Shown here: positions 28,360-40,616 of the stretch, one piece after another
Layout: each line of letters opens with the position of its first letter
How positions within the stretch are numbered: the stretch's first letter is position 1
Program-made: the position numbers and the translations under genes
DNA from: Podocnemis expansa
Lineage: Eukaryota; Chordata; Testudines; Podocnemididae
NCBI GenBank assembly: GCA_007922195.1
Contig: ML681989.1
Coordinates: forward strand, 51,333,192-51,397,191
DNA: 64,000 bases
Direction of reading: 5' to 3'
The notes under the pieces: generated by a model
The model's database searches: none
Told to the model about the DNA's origin: nothing
What the model saw: the letters and a program-made list of their open reading frames with translations, nothing else

Positions 28360-29222
28360 ATCTGGAATACTGAGTAAAGTTCTGGTCCCTCCTGTTTAAG
28401 AAAGATAAATTGAAACTGGAACAGGTGCAGAGAAGGGCTACAAGGATGATCAGCAGAATGGAAAACCTGATTTATGAGAGTAGACTTAGGGAGCTTGGCT
28501 TGTTTAGCCTAACTGAAAGAAGGTTGAGGGAAGATACGATTGCTCTCTATAAATACACCAGAGGGATCAATATCAGGGAGGGAGACCAATTATTTGAGTA
28601 CAGCACCAATGTGGACACCAGAACAAATGGAGGAAACTGTCCATCAGGAAATTTAGGCTTGAAATTAGACCCAGGTTTCTAATCATCAGAGGAGTAAGGT
28701 TCTGGAATAACTTTCCAAGGGAGTTGTGGGCGCAAAAAACACAACTGCTTTCAAAATTGAGCTTGATAAATTTATGGGGGGGGGTGTGATGTGATGAGAC
28801 AGCCTAGTTCGCAACTGACTGATCTTTGACTACTGGTGGATATGCCAGTGGTCTAAGAAGGGAGGGTAGATGGGGTGGTTTCTGAGTTGTTACAGAGAAT
28901 TCTTTCTTGGGTGACTGGCTGGTGAGATTTGCCCACATGCTCAGGATTTAACTATTTGCCATATTTGGGGTTGGGAAGGAATTTTCTGCAGGAGTACATT
29001 GGCTGGGGCTCTAGGGTTTTCTTACCTTCCTCTGTGGGGCATGGCTCATGTGCTGGGTATATTCTTTGTATTGTAAAGTCTTTAAATCACAGTTTGAGGA
29101 CTTTAATAACTCCATCATAGGTCAGATGCTTATTGCTGGAGTGGGTGGGTGAGGTTTTCTGGCCTGCACTGTGCAGGAGGCCAGACTAGATGATCCTATT
29201 GGTTCCTTCTGGCTTACAAGAC
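28360..29222 (+). mobile_element. CR1-type LINE, end of ORF2 and 3' UTR
   Basis: A 90-aa frame at 28410-28682 has the conserved C-terminal RT region: KLEQVQRRATRMISRMENL, then YESRLRELGLFSLTERRLRE. Upstream bases still encode a PHLEY-like block. Downstream coding resembles FLIIRGVRFWNNFPREL with indels, followed by a 3' UTR of about 430 bp ending in GACTAGATGATCCTATTGGT and CCTTCTGGCTTAC. 5'-truncated, inactive. Confidence 0.85.
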
Positions 29223-29494
29223 AGGGGCTCTGGCACGCTGGAGAGGGTCTGCTGTGGGAAGCTGGGGGGGGGGGGAGAGATGGGGGTGGGCCAGAGGCTA
29301 CCATACTCCTGCCCCACCCCTGGCTAACTGGTGAGCAGTCAGCCCAGGAACTGGGCAGGCAGGCTGAAGGCGAGCAGCAGCTCACCACTTAGGCAGGCCA
29401 GACCAGAATTTTGGAGGGCTGCGGGGTCCCCCTTTAGGCCAAGGCCAGTGGCTGCAGCCCCTAAAGCCCCTGCCTTAAACTAGCCCTGCCAAAA
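29223..29494. repeat. GC-rich repeat, right part
   Basis: Ends CAGCCCCTAAAGCCCCTGCC then TTAAACTAGCCCTGCC. This matches the end of the segment at 61837-63017 (CTAAAGCCCCTGAGTTAACC then GAGCCCTGCC) and, inverted, the start at 14598. It contains a G10 run near 29268. Confidence 0.45.
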
Positions 29495-32400
29495 CATACA
29501 CTGTCTAGCAAAGACAGGAGACAATGGATGTGATTGAATCCACAGAGGTATTAGTTTAAAAGATCTTAGGGTACCCACCAATAAATTGTATGATGCAGGT
29601 TATGATTGCTTGTATATAAACCCCAACCTGATCCCAGCCATCTCATTGCTGGGACCTTCCCACCTTTGAGGGTCAAGCAGGCTTCAAAGGACAGGGGTTG
29701 GCTCCCAGTGCACCAGAGTCAGAAACTCTCAACTGTCCTTCCTTTCCATAGCTCCCTTAATGGACACTTTCCTTTCCACTACATTTTATCCAATGACTGT
29801 ACCCTTCCACTACAAATACATGCACTGGAAATCTACTTTTAATTTTATATACCATACTAAGTTCTGACATTATAATCTTATCCTCCTGTGGACTTTTTTG
29901 CCTTTCCCACGACACCTTGGCCAATCTGGGAGTGAAGATAAAAGAGGAGCAACCAGTCTAACCCACAGCAGGTCATTAAGGAACCCAATTTTTTTTCATA
30001 TTTCATGGGTGGGATAATGGGTGCTGTCATAACATTGGTTTAAAGAGGGCTTCTCTGGGTGTGAATGAGACATAGATACCCTCCTCTTTCTTCAGTCAGC
30101 AGAAAGCACAGTGCCATGGCCCGCTTCTAACATGGGCCAGTCAGCCACTTCCTACTCCTACCCACTCTGTCTAGGTAAACTCTTCTCTTCCTCTCCCTCT
30201 GCTACCAGCTGCACAGGCAGCTCTTGGAGAGGCAGAACTCCTCGTCTTTCCACCAGCTGGACAATGACAATCAGCAAACTTGCAGTGAGTAACGGAATAT
30301 GGTAATGGTGAAGTTTCAGATCTAATGTTTGTGGGGACGGGATTTGCATCAGTCCTTCATCAGTCCCCTCCACCATACAACCTGCCAACTGAAGGCTGTT
30401 TATTATTTTCAGATTTAGCAGAATGCTGCTATGACAGTGAAGACTGCTATCAAGATATTACACTTAGCTACAGTGCCTGTTTACCCATCCTAAGAGGATT
30501 CTGCCTGGCCACATTAAAACCACAGTGAAGTATGGAAAAACTAAGTGGGAAAGATGAATTCTTTATCATGTTTTAATTAACCCAAATAAATATTCTGGAC
30601 TTTGGCTTGGAACTGCAGAAGGAGCTTCTGCCGTTTGCAAACTGGAATTAACTATTTTTTATTTGATTACCTCCCTCGTTTGGTTAAGAACTCTGATCTT
30701 CAGCCACCTCACTGCTTTGGAGATTTATGTCTTCACAGAAGTGCATTCTCCAGGTGAACTAATCCTGAGGCTGGATGCAGTAATCATGGATCACAGTAAC
30801 AGACAGCTGTGTCTTTATTCTCAGCCTTTTCTAAAAGACAGTTATTCCCTTTAAATCCATCTTTCGTCTCACTTTTACTGAGGACTGCACCTGTCTGTTC
30901 TATCATTTCAGCAGCAGGGCTCTGAACAGTGACTGTATGCTGCATGTTACAACTCCACCATGGATTAAAGTCCCAGGCATTTTAGAAGACTACTTTCTGT
31001 GCCCCTAGACAGATGCAAAAGCCCAAATCCTCCCGAGAAGTTTTTTTTCTTTTTCTTTATAATATGAAGACCAAAAATTGATTTTCTTCTTACAACCCTC
31101 AATAAACAAACAAAACAAAACCCACAACTGCCTTGGCATCTCCTTCTTGGCCTTGTTATACATAGGTAGTGTATTTGATTCCTCTTTCCCTCAGGTGTAA
31201 AGTGTAACATATTGTTGGTGTATATTCTTGGATATAAAGGATATGTAATTTAGCCGTTACCATTGCTACAATTACTCAAACTTTTGAAACGTTTGGAACC
31301 CTGCTCTTACATCCTTCACCTTGTATTCTGGCTACATTCTCTGTGTTGAAACACCCCTCAAACAACCAAATTCTCCCAATTTTCTTCTAGTCAGGTGTGA
31401 TGGGGTATCTAAGCCCCATGCTGGTGATCTAAGGATTAAAGAACAGCTTGCGCCCTGCCAGACTTCCCTGCCGTATCTGCTAGGCTTGCTCACACTGGAG
31501 GCTAGGCTCACAAGGGAGCAGCTCAACTCAGCGTAGGTGGTCAGAGCAGGAGAACAGGTGTGTGCTGCAAGCTCCTGCAGAGAAACTGATGGGGCTCCAT
31601 GAGGCCAAGACCCGCCCACCTGGGAAGCCACTGTATGCCCTCCTTCACCCCATGGAGGCTGGGAATAATGGGCTGTGACTAATAAAGGAAGATCATCTGG
31701 AGCATGATCAGAAAGGACTACAGGGTGAAATCAGTGGTGTGGATGGAGGAACCAAAGCTGGGAGAAGGAAGTGGCCCAAGGAACAGGACAGGATACCTGC
31801 CCTCAGGCCACATATTTGCACAGTTATTCACAGGGTTTTGGGTTGGGACCTGGTGGAACATGAAGGGCCTAGGTTCTCTACACTTGGTCACTGATCCTCA
31901 GTACTGGGGGTTACAGACAGATCACTGCAGCTGTGCTGTGCTGCCAGGTTTGGAATTCAGGCCCCCTCCCCCAGGACAAAAGTCATTGATATGGAGGAGG
32001 GAACAGCAAGCCAACTTATAAAATACATTACTTTAATTGCTTTCTTTTCACAGGAAATAAGAATCCCTATCCCCAAAGCAGAGACGTTTGTGCCCCTCAA
32101 CAAGAAATGTAGGTTTAATAAAAGACATTAACCTCACCTACCTCGTCACTCTAATGACATAATGATAACACAGAGTGGACACAGGGAGAGATGATATCAG
32201 TCCAGGAAGGAAAGGTTAAATGAAATAAAGCTGGTTTTCATTTGTATGTGTATTTTATTAAACTAGATTTTATTAGGTCACTGCCTAGATTTTATGTTAA
32301 TAAATGATTTAGAAACCTCAATAGATTAGAAAGAAATAAGAGGGGTAAGACTCATTCTGTGTTAAAAGAAGTCATATGACAGCAATAGCAGAATTTTACA

Positions 32401-34754
32401 TTTTGACCAAGAATTCTGCATGGACATCATTCCTGGAAGATGATCTATATACAAATTATTTTAAATAAAAAGCCTGGATTTTTAATCATCATAAAAGCTG
32501 GGAGGGTCGAAGCTGAAATTCAGAAAGTTGAAAAAAGCTGAAAAGGAAGACGTTTTAAAGAATTGTTATATTCAGTTTGAGGAAAAGTCTGAAAATACCA
32601 ACTTTACTACTTCTTTTTCCTCACATGGAACAATTTGCCCCCTTTCTTTAGGCCTTGCTTAAAGACTATGCTCCTACCCTCCAGACAAAACTTGAACTGT
32701 GATGATCATCTAATCATTGGGCCTGAGAAAGACTTCAAGCAACTCTGTCAATACCCATTCTGAAGTAGCTGAAGGAGTAACCCTTCCTAATTTGACATAT
32801 AGGTCCTTCTCCTCTTTCTGGGGCTGGAAATGAAAAACTCAAAGACTAAGTTCCCCAAACAACTGTGGTACTCTGCCAGTAGATCACATTATATTTTTGT
32901 TTTTAACTTTAAACACACAAATATTTTCTATTTCCTTTCTCCTATGAACTAACAAAATAATTAAAGGATACATTAAAGAAAAAAAGTGTGTGCACTCCAG
33001 ACGTGGTTTCATAAGTGCTGCTTAATATAAGTGCTCTTGGGCCTGAATTACACAAAAAGAGTGCATTAATGACCCCCTAAAACATGCCCTGTTTATGACA
33101 TATAACACATACAAAATACAAAGTACTGAAAACAAAGTTAGAACTAATGACCTTGAACCACACAAAGTGATTACATGGAGAAAAACAGTGATGCTCCAAT
33201 CCAGAGTCAGCTATAGAACACACAAAAATGAGAAGAAATTCAAACACTACCATGGAAGGTTAATCAGAATATACTAATTTCTATTTTCTGCATTTCTTAC
33301 GAAACTCTTTATAGAAAGGTAATGAGGGCGTTTCTTTCTCTTTGTTACTTTTCAACTCAAGGATGATGCCCCCCCTCCACTGGAAACAAAAATCTGATTG
33401 CTTCTACTAATATGTGCAATTTGGTAATGTAGTATACTCTGCTATGTAATAATGGTGATAAAGGTAGGCAGGGTTAAAAGCATTTTCAAATGCAGAAATA
33501 CAATATAAAATAGGGATGATGAAAGGTGAATAACCAGTGTTTCTGGAAGCGATTTAGTGCTGACATTAGTGTGCTCAGGGAATAATAACAAACAACAAAA
33601 TCCATAGTAAGAGACTAAACAGTCTTCAGAAGTTTCTATTGGGGCACTCCATATACATGTAACTAGTTTTCCTTTGAAATGTTACTATCAACAACAGAGG
33701 ATAAAAGATACAGGACAAGAACCCTTAAAATCAGTGTACTTTGTATATATGCATTATTTACATTTATAAATGAAAAAACTCTAAACACAGAATGACTACA
33801 GCTTACAGACAAAAATCAGGTACACACAGATACCCCAAAACACTATAATATGTATACCAGTACTTTTCAGTTGCACACTAGTTTTTTAAGTGATATACTA
33901 GCAAATAGGCTAATAAAGTTCCTCTGAAATTCATACAAATTTTTTCTATCACAGGTAAGTACAGAAATATAACACAACCTACCTTAAAGCTTACAGATAT
34001 AACACGAACTTCTTAGGTTAGTAGTTAATATGTCTGCCTAATGCTATCTGGCTTAGGACAGACAGACAAGACAGACACACAAAGCTAGCAGCACAGACTG
34101 GCCCCAGACACACAAAAGCTGGTATTGTTCTCCTACTGAGTGAAAATTTCACTTGTAAATCAAATGACATCTGTATTCAGAATCACCCACAGAAGCTGTC
34201 CCTGAGAGGTGACCAAACTATTTGACTCAATAAGAGCCAGACTTCACTTGTATCCTTCAATGCAGGCAGCTGTGTAATAAATAGCTTGTGGTTTTACCAT
34301 CTTGCAAACCTTGCTTTCTTTCAGCTACCCATATAGATGAAACATTCTGCTAAGATCTTCTCCTAGGCAAGGCTGTCATCCCCAAGGCATTCCTAAAAAC
34401 AACTAGGGTAAAATCTGTGTCATACTGTGTAAAAAGCAGCCATGCATGAATGTCTCCTAAATCAGTAACCATACTGCATTCACGTTGTCAGGATTGGTGG
34501 CATAACACAATGGGCAATGCTTTGCAGTATCTACATCATGAAAGTCAATAAAATACTTTACTCAATTTCTTTGATAAGATATCTAAAATCTATGAGTAGG
34601 AATAAAAACCTGTTTTGCTGCACTAAATTGTAGTCTGTGTTTTCATTAACTAATTTGTACTCTTTACTTATGTTTGTTACTTTGTTTTTTAATGCTACAT
34701 TCATTATGACCTAAACTGGGGATGAGAACAAACCAACTAATAAAGCTTTATATA

Positions 34755-35854
34755 CCGTATATCATCGTGTATAAGCCGAGAATTTTGTTCCTGAAAATAG
34801 GCTTCAAAACAGGCTCTCGGCTTATACTCGAGAGAATACAGTAGACAGCCCCAGCCAGCAGTTTCCCTGACCATGCAGCAGGCCGGAGCCCCAGTGTTGC
34901 CTGGCGGTCATCTTGGGCAGTCGGCCAGGGCTGGGGCTGGAGTAAGGAAGGGACCCCAGCATCTGGAGTGGTCAAGTAAGGGGACCCTGGGGGCGGGGGG
35001 GTTGGCCTGGACATTGATTCAGGGAGGATTCAGGGAAGGCAGGGAAGCAGCGGCAGGGACTGGAGGTTGGGGAGGGGGTTGGGGAAAGTGATGGGATGGC
35101 CGGGAGGGTTTGGGGGGGGTTGAGGGAGGCCAGGGAAGGGGCGGCAGGGCTTGGGCATTTGGGGGGTATTGGGGAGTCCGGAGAAAGTGGCAGGAGGACT
35201 CAGGGTTTTTGGGGAGCCCAGGGAAGCAGCGACAGGGACCGGGGATTTGGGGGGGGCCTGGCAGGCTGGGAAGAGCGGCAGCAGGGGTTGGAGGGTGACG
35301 GGGAAAGGGGTGGAAAGGGTGTTGGGGAACAGGGAAGCAACAGCAGGGCACTGAGAAGGGAGTAGGGGGGCAGCAGTGANNNNNNNNNNNNNNNNNNNNN
35401 NNNNNNNNNNNNNNNNNNNNNNNNNNNNNNNNNNNNNNNNNNNNNNNNNNNNNNNNNNNNNNNNNNNNNNNNNNNNNNNGTCAGAGCAGGGGGCAGCAGG
35501 AGGAGCAGGGGGCAGCAGCAGGAAACTGAGAAGTGAACAGGGGGGTAGCAGTGAGGAAAGGGCAGAGCAGGGGGCAGCAGGGGTGAGGGAGGTGAGGAAA
35601 GGGCAGAGCAGGAGGGCAGGGGTGAGGAACGGACAGCGGGGGGGGGGGCAAGGGAAAAGCAGCAGTAGAGATTTTGGGGTAGGGAAGCTGTCAGAAACTC
35701 CAGAGGAAGCCAGCAGAAGTGGGTGGGGGGTTAGGGGCCAAGGCCAAAAGGGGACCTTGGCTTATACCTGGGTCACCAATTTTAGCTTCTTTTCTGGGCT
35801 CAGAATTGGGGGGTCGGCTTGTGCCCGGATTGGCTTATACCTGAGTATATACGG
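34755..35854. mobile_element. TA-flanked inverted-repeat DNA element with G-rich core
   Basis: Left end CCGTATATCATCGTGTATAA then GCCGAG; right end GGCTTATACCTGAGTATATA then CGG. These are inverted repeats, flanked by TA on both sides, which suggests a Tc1/mariner-like or other TA-targeting transposase. Sub-terminal GGCTTATAC motifs recur near both ends (34818, 35758, 35831). The core (about 34980-35720) is purine-rich, G-run-rich minisatellite-like sequence holding the assembly gap. The frames inside are low complexity. It is non-autonomous. Confidence 0.7.
35380..35479. other. Assembly gap of exactly 100 N
   Basis: A round-number run of N inside the G-rich core, so its true length is unknown. 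The flanks are similar (GCAGCAGTGA before, GCAGCAGG-type repeats after), which suggests that a tandem array broke the assembly. Confidence 0.98.
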
Positions 35855-37959
35855 TAGGTATAGAAAAAGGATTATCTTCTTGAGTTAGATGAAGGAAAGG
35901 GCTGCATTATTCACTAGAATTTTTAATATCTCATTTCGAAAAGAAAGGGAGAACTTGTTTATGTAATAAAACTGACATTTTCCAATCTAAAATAACTCTC
36001 ATGTTTTAAAAAAGTATAAAGTATTAAATTTGATTGTCTTGTTTGAAATGCAACTATTTTGCACTCGTCAGTTTCCCAAAATGGTTGTTTTCCCCAAAAG
36101 GTTGATTCCCCTTCTTCATTGTGAACACATTTAATACTTTTGTAATGAATCATTTGGGTTTTTTTTTCTGAAGTATCAAGTGTTTCAGAATGAATTAATT
36201 TTAAGTGTATGTGACTACCAATAAGCATGCAGTGGGAACAATTCTGAAAACCCATGCCAAGAGATCCACCAGTGCCTTGCAGAACTCGGCCCAAAAGGAG
36301 CGCAGAGCTAAGAACTGCTCCTATAGCAGGAACAAAACCACATTTTAAAAAACATGTGCAGTTACTTTCCTGTTTTACACATGTAATATGCTATCCACAG
36401 GAAGCATGAGCTGAATTAAACATTTTCTGACATGCATCTAAACAGGTTACCACAAAACAAAAACAAACAAAAAAACCCTTAAGAATTTTTTTCCTTAGAA
36501 CTGTATGCAAGCTTATAGACAAAAACTTAAATGGGACAGTGGCATAGCAAAGTTTGCAGGCACCAGTTGTTTGAATTTGTATTTGATATTTCAGTTCATT
36601 AATGAAATATCTAGGTCCGAGAGTTTTGTAGCAATTTAATTAGCAATTAGTGCTTCTGTTTATACCATAACATACAGTCCATAGTTTATGTTCTGAACTT
36701 AGAAAACTACTGGAGAAAAAATAAATATTTAATTAATACTAAGAAAATACACAAATAATAAGCATATTAGACTCGTCGATGATCTTTAAAGAATAGGTGA
36801 TCTAACAAAAACTAAGTACGATATACCTCTTTAGTTCTAGGAAAAATATGAACACAATCAAAAGGCTAGAGTTACAGCTCAGACATCTTCAGTTCATAGA
36901 CATAACTTATGCAATATAAAATATAGCCTATAGATTAACAGGAATAAAATGGCTTTTTTGTTTCTGAATGACTCATCACTGGAATAAGTCTAAACAGATA
37001 AGTTTCTTAACACTGCAAGAAGAGCTTTTTCTTAATATAACTTTTTAAATGGACGTATAATCAGGGGAATAGCAGAAAACCAACTGATCTACTGTCTGGC
37101 TGCAAGAGTAAATTAATAAAGAAAAAGCCCCCCTGCTTGATGCTTAGCTGAGAAACTAAAGGGAGGGATAACATTCATTCCTTTTGTATAGAGATCCTCC
37201 CTCAGTTTTTGCTTTTAGAGAAGATTTGGTTTAGAAGTGACAGGACAGACTCCAAGAGAGGGAATGATATATCACATGCTTAGTCTAAAAATAAGAACAA
37301 CTCTTGAGAAAGAGGAGGAACATATGAGAACAAATTTAACGTTTGGAAAAAAGCCAAGAAGTGGGCAGTACAGTTTTTCATGCAACTGACATTTTGATTT
37401 GACAATGAGAACTCCACGATAGATCCTAAAATTCGTACTCAGCAGAAGATAATGGGTAAGAGGGTGTTTGTTCTGGTAGTCTCACTGTTCCAAACTGTTC
37501 CAAGGAGAACAAACAAATTCTTCCTGCCAGACTGTCAGAGAAACACAGGACATGACCTTCACTGTGGTGAAATGACATATCAATGCATATTGACAACCTG
37601 CCTAATCTTCATTACTTCATTTACAAAAATAACTTATTCTGTGTTGTTTCAAGATTTTAAACATTTTTTTTTATTTTATTTTGTATGATTTGAGTAAGTG
37701 TCTCAAAAGATTTAATAATGGGTGGGGGTTTCTTTTGTCTTATTCAACTAATTTTAGCAAATATTAAACTACATTCTGGTGCAATGCTACACTAACAAAA
37801 TAACTATCTTAGTATACCTTTAAACTGAACCTTTTCAGTCTCAGTCTCATTCGCAGAATTACCAAGGCTTTTGAAAAGAACTTTCAAGAGAAAAGAATGC
37901 AAACTATTCTTCTGCTATATACAATCTTATGCAGCTTTGTTTACACCATTACCAGAACA

Positions 37960-38215
37960 CTCTGTCCAGTTTTGGACTTTAAAAAGGACGTTGAAAAACT
38001 GAAAAGGTTTCAGAGAACAGCCACAAGAATAATTCAAGGTCTGGAAAATCTTCCTTAGAGTGAGATTTAAAAAACTATATATAATTTATCTAAGAAAAAA
38101 GTTATGAGGTGACTTCATCATGGTTGCTCTATAAAAATCTATTCAGGGAGAAGATTTTCTGATAATAAAGGACTCTTTAAGCCAGTACATAAAGATATAA
38201 ATTCTATTCTATATA
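37960..38215 (+). mobile_element. CR1-type LINE, 5' part of an interrupted copy
   Basis: Plus-strand remnant of the LINE C-terminal region: a stretch encoding an EKLKRFQRTATRIIQGLENL-like block at about 37995-38050, then decayed sequence to the AAAGGACTCTTTAA block near 38167. The match resumes at 39054-39245, so 38216-39053 is an insertion. Confidence 0.7.
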
Positions 38216-38830
38216 GGTTCTTATGCAGTGGTTAGAGTATAATTTGATGGGCCCTGGAACCCTCAATCTCTGGGCCCCCTTCGTGAATGCGTGGGCCCCA
38301 GCTCAGACAGGCATTTGCAACCTCTTCTCAGTACCACACACCCAGGTTACTGCTCCATAAAAATACTGGCACTGATCCTGGCCTCAGATGCTGCACCTTC
38401 CACCCCTCTGCACCTCCCTGCCCTTGATCCTGGCCTCACAATCTGCCTTTGCCACTCCCCTGGCCCTGATCCTGACCTCACACGCTTCTCCTTCACCCTG
38501 ATCCTGGCCTCACACACTGCCCCCTCTGCCCCTCTACCACATCCTGGCCTCATATGCTGCCCCCTGCAGCCCCCTAGATGGTACTTTGTCTGGCATGAAT
38601 GCAGAGGACTTGAATTAGTGAGCTCTCATGGTCCCTGGCCAGGCTGCTCCCCCTCTGAGCACACACCTGAGCATGCTCAGGGTGGGACATATGAAAACTC
38701 CCCCAGTCTGCCTGCAGGTTCCGGGCCAGGGCAGGGTGGAACATGCATTTCGCCTGATTTTTCTATTTTTCAGGGCCCTGGAACTCTGGCCCCTCAAATT
38801 TGTGGGCCCCGGAACTGCATTCCAAGGGAT
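38216..38830. repeat. GC-rich insertion inside the LINE, with minisatellite
   Basis: Begins with a tRNA-like GCAGTGGTTAGAGTAT head, then GATGGGCCCTGGAACC, and ends near CAGGGCCCTGGAACTCTGG and GTGGGCCCCGGAACTGC. The GGGCCC-rich ends are related to each other. Between them lies the minisatellite at 38365-38575. The 182-aa frame across it is repeat translation, not a gene. Confidence 0.45.
38365..38575. repeat. Minisatellite, about five units of ~40-54 bp
   Basis: GATCCTGGCCTCA-type starts recur five times, each followed by a variant of GATGCTGCACC, CACGCTTCTCC or CATATGCTGCCCC. Units vary in length and sequence. Confidence 0.75.
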
Positions 38831-38900
38831 TCCATCTAACTTTAACCCCTGTTCTTATGCCGTGCTCATCATCACAGTATCAACATCTTTCAGCAGTGAA

Positions 38901-39040
38901 ATCAGTCAATCAGTCAGTCAGTCAGTCAAATCATAGGGCTGGAAGGGACCTCATGAGATCATCGAGTCCAACCCCCTGGGAATTGAACCCAGGACCTTCT
39001 GTATGTTAAGCAGAGGTGCTAGCCACTACACTATTTGCAG
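38901..39040 (-). mobile_element. tRNA-derived SINE with CR1-like tail
   Basis: On the minus strand it begins with a tRNA-like head containing GTGTAGTGGCTAGCACC (box A region, about 39015-39032) and GGGTTCAATTCC (box B, 38979-38990). It then runs straight into GGTTGGACTCGATGATCTCA and TGAGGTCCCTTCC, the conserved CR1 3' end, followed by a GACT/GATT microsatellite tail (38902-38930). This head-tail structure is that of SINEs described from turtles, which borrow CR1 machinery. Confidence 0.82.
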
Positions 39041-39053
39041 GGTGCAATAAGCT

Positions 39054-39245
39054 ACTTTAAAAGATCCAATGCCTGTAGGTAAAAGTTAGATTAATTCAAA
39101 CTGGAATTAAGGTTAACATTTTTAACCATGAGCATTATTAACCATTAGGCCATTTTACAATGGATGTGGTGGTTGCTTAATCATCTAAGTTGTTGAAATC
39201 AAGATTAGATGTCTTTCTAAAAGACAGACAGTAATTCAACTGACA
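39054..39245 (+). mobile_element. CR1-type LINE, 3' part of the interrupted copy
   Basis: Continues the LINE from 38215: TTCAAACTGGAATTAAGG, TTTTTAACCATGAGCATTAT, and AAATCAAGATTAGATGTCTT with TTCTAAAAGAC. These are conserved nucleotide blocks of the ORF2 end and early 3' UTR. Confidence 0.65.
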
Positions 39246-39247
39246 CA

Positions 39248-39372
39248 TTCCAGAGGAATAGCCATGTTCGTCTATTTCAGCAAAACAAACAAGGAGTCCT
39301 GTGGAACTTTTAAAGACTAACAAATGTATTTATTGCATAAGCTTTCATGGGTATAATCCCACTTTATAAGAT
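39248..39372 (-). repeat. Short Penelope-tail copy
   Basis: On the plus strand: AGAGGAATAGCCATGTTCGT, AACAAACAAGGAGTCCTGTG, AAGACTAACAAATGTATTTA, GCTTTCATGGGTATAATCCC. GAAA is kept, but CTGATGA reads CTTATAA. A second, shorter tail fragment (GCTTGTGCGATAAATAAACT then TGTTAG) is at about 39490-39520 on the plus strand. Confidence 0.7.
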
Positions 39373-39401
39373 GCATGAAATAGAAACTGTAGTGTGTTAG
39401 A

Positions 39402-39432
39402 TACACACACACACACGAGAGAGAGGAGAGAG
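39402..39432. repeat. (AC)n(GA)n microsatellite
   Basis: AC run followed directly by an imperfect GA run. Confidence 0.9.
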
Positions 39433-40453
39433 GTAAGTCACATGGCCAGTTCAAAGAGTTTCAGGGGGGCAGACTGTTAGTCTAACCTTGAAAGCTTGTG
39501 CGATAAATAAACTTGTTAGTTACTCAATTAACAGGGAGTTATGGGCTTGATACATTTGTTATTGAGTGGAAATCTATAGCCTGTGTTATGCTGGGTTAGA
39601 TTATGATCATAATGTCCTCTTTTGGTTCAAAGAGCTATGAAGGTTTAAAATAACTAATTACTTCTGAAAATTTAGTTCTTGGTGTTAAAAAAAAGCATAT
39701 TTTCAGTGTCCTGCTACTCATATAAAATATGGTCTTTAAATAATAAATCTGAGAAAAAAAATTCAAAAGGCTGCATTAATTAGCAGATGATTACATTTAT
39801 ATGGCCATGATGAACTCATCTCATCTGTAACAAATAAATCAGCAAAATAATTTATGCAAAGCCACTGAAGATGCACAATTCCGTGAACAAACTATGCTAT
39901 ACCTCTAGAACAGAAAGATTTTTACATTAAAGAGTACATTCTTAGAAATTTAGTATTATTCTCCATTTCTCTGGGGTCATTTTCTGGGTTCATCCAGCTA
40001 AACAGAACAAAGGTTGGGAGATGACAGCAAAGGTGTCATAAAACTCAGATTTGCATTTTTGTGAGCCTGGAGCCAATGGGTGTAGGACTGGTTCCTCAGT
40101 ATAAATTAGAGATCTATCAGCTCAGGCATTAACAATTCTGGCTCATCTGCACTTGTGCAGACCTACTATAAACAACTGTCCAAGTTAGTTTATTATTCTT
40201 TTGGTGGGTTCATGAACCAGCAGAGAGTCCAGCCTGTCGTCCCAGGGCTATCTTTGTCTCTGCTGTGCTAACAAGATTAGTGAAAAGCTTGTTATTAATA
40301 CTTTTTAATCAATGGCTCAATCTTGTGAGGGGAGAGCGCATATGTAAAGAATTGTCTTTGACTGATGAAAAGCAAGCTTAGATCAGTTTGTCTATCATAC
40401 AATTCTTTGTCAATTCCACGTCATATATAGAGCAGCATGTAGTTGGTCTATGA

Positions 40454-40616
40454 CAATGATTTTCAAACCACAGGTCACGACCTAGTTCTGTATCACAGGC
40501 TATCACCTATTGGATTGCAGCACCCCCAGTGCTACCACTGAAAGACTGGAATGCATTACTTAAAGATGGAATTGTTGGGTCGAGGGTCCTGCAAAAAGAA
40601 AGTTTGAAAATGACTG
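40454..40616. mobile_element. hAT-type MITE, decayed
   Basis: Same family as 2733-2917: CAATGATTTTCAAACCAC at the left, AGTTTGAAAATGACTG at the right, shared internal ACTGGAATGCATTACTTAAA and ATTGTTGGGTC. Flanks GTCTATGA and CTTTATGA match at 6 of 8 positions. Confidence 0.7.

Noticed and set aside
31395..31990. Possible solo LTR (TGTGATGGGG… with an AATAAA-like signal)
   Set aside because: No matching CA end, no target duplication and no internal element seen. Left as a remark only.
35376..35888. 170-codon frame across the N run
   Set aside because: It starts in, and depends on, unknown bases. The rest is translation of a G-rich minisatellite.
38291..38839. 182-codon plus-strand frame
   Set aside because: Repeated motifs come from the underlying minisatellite, not a protein repeat family.
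38901..39040. A genuine tRNA gene
   Set aside because: Box A and box B are present, but the sequence runs into a CR1-type tail and microsatellite and does not form a tRNA 3' half, so it is a SINE.
39402..39432. Short direct repeats considered as a CRISPR-like or regulatory array
   Set aside because: Simple AC/GA microsatellite in a vertebrate intron.
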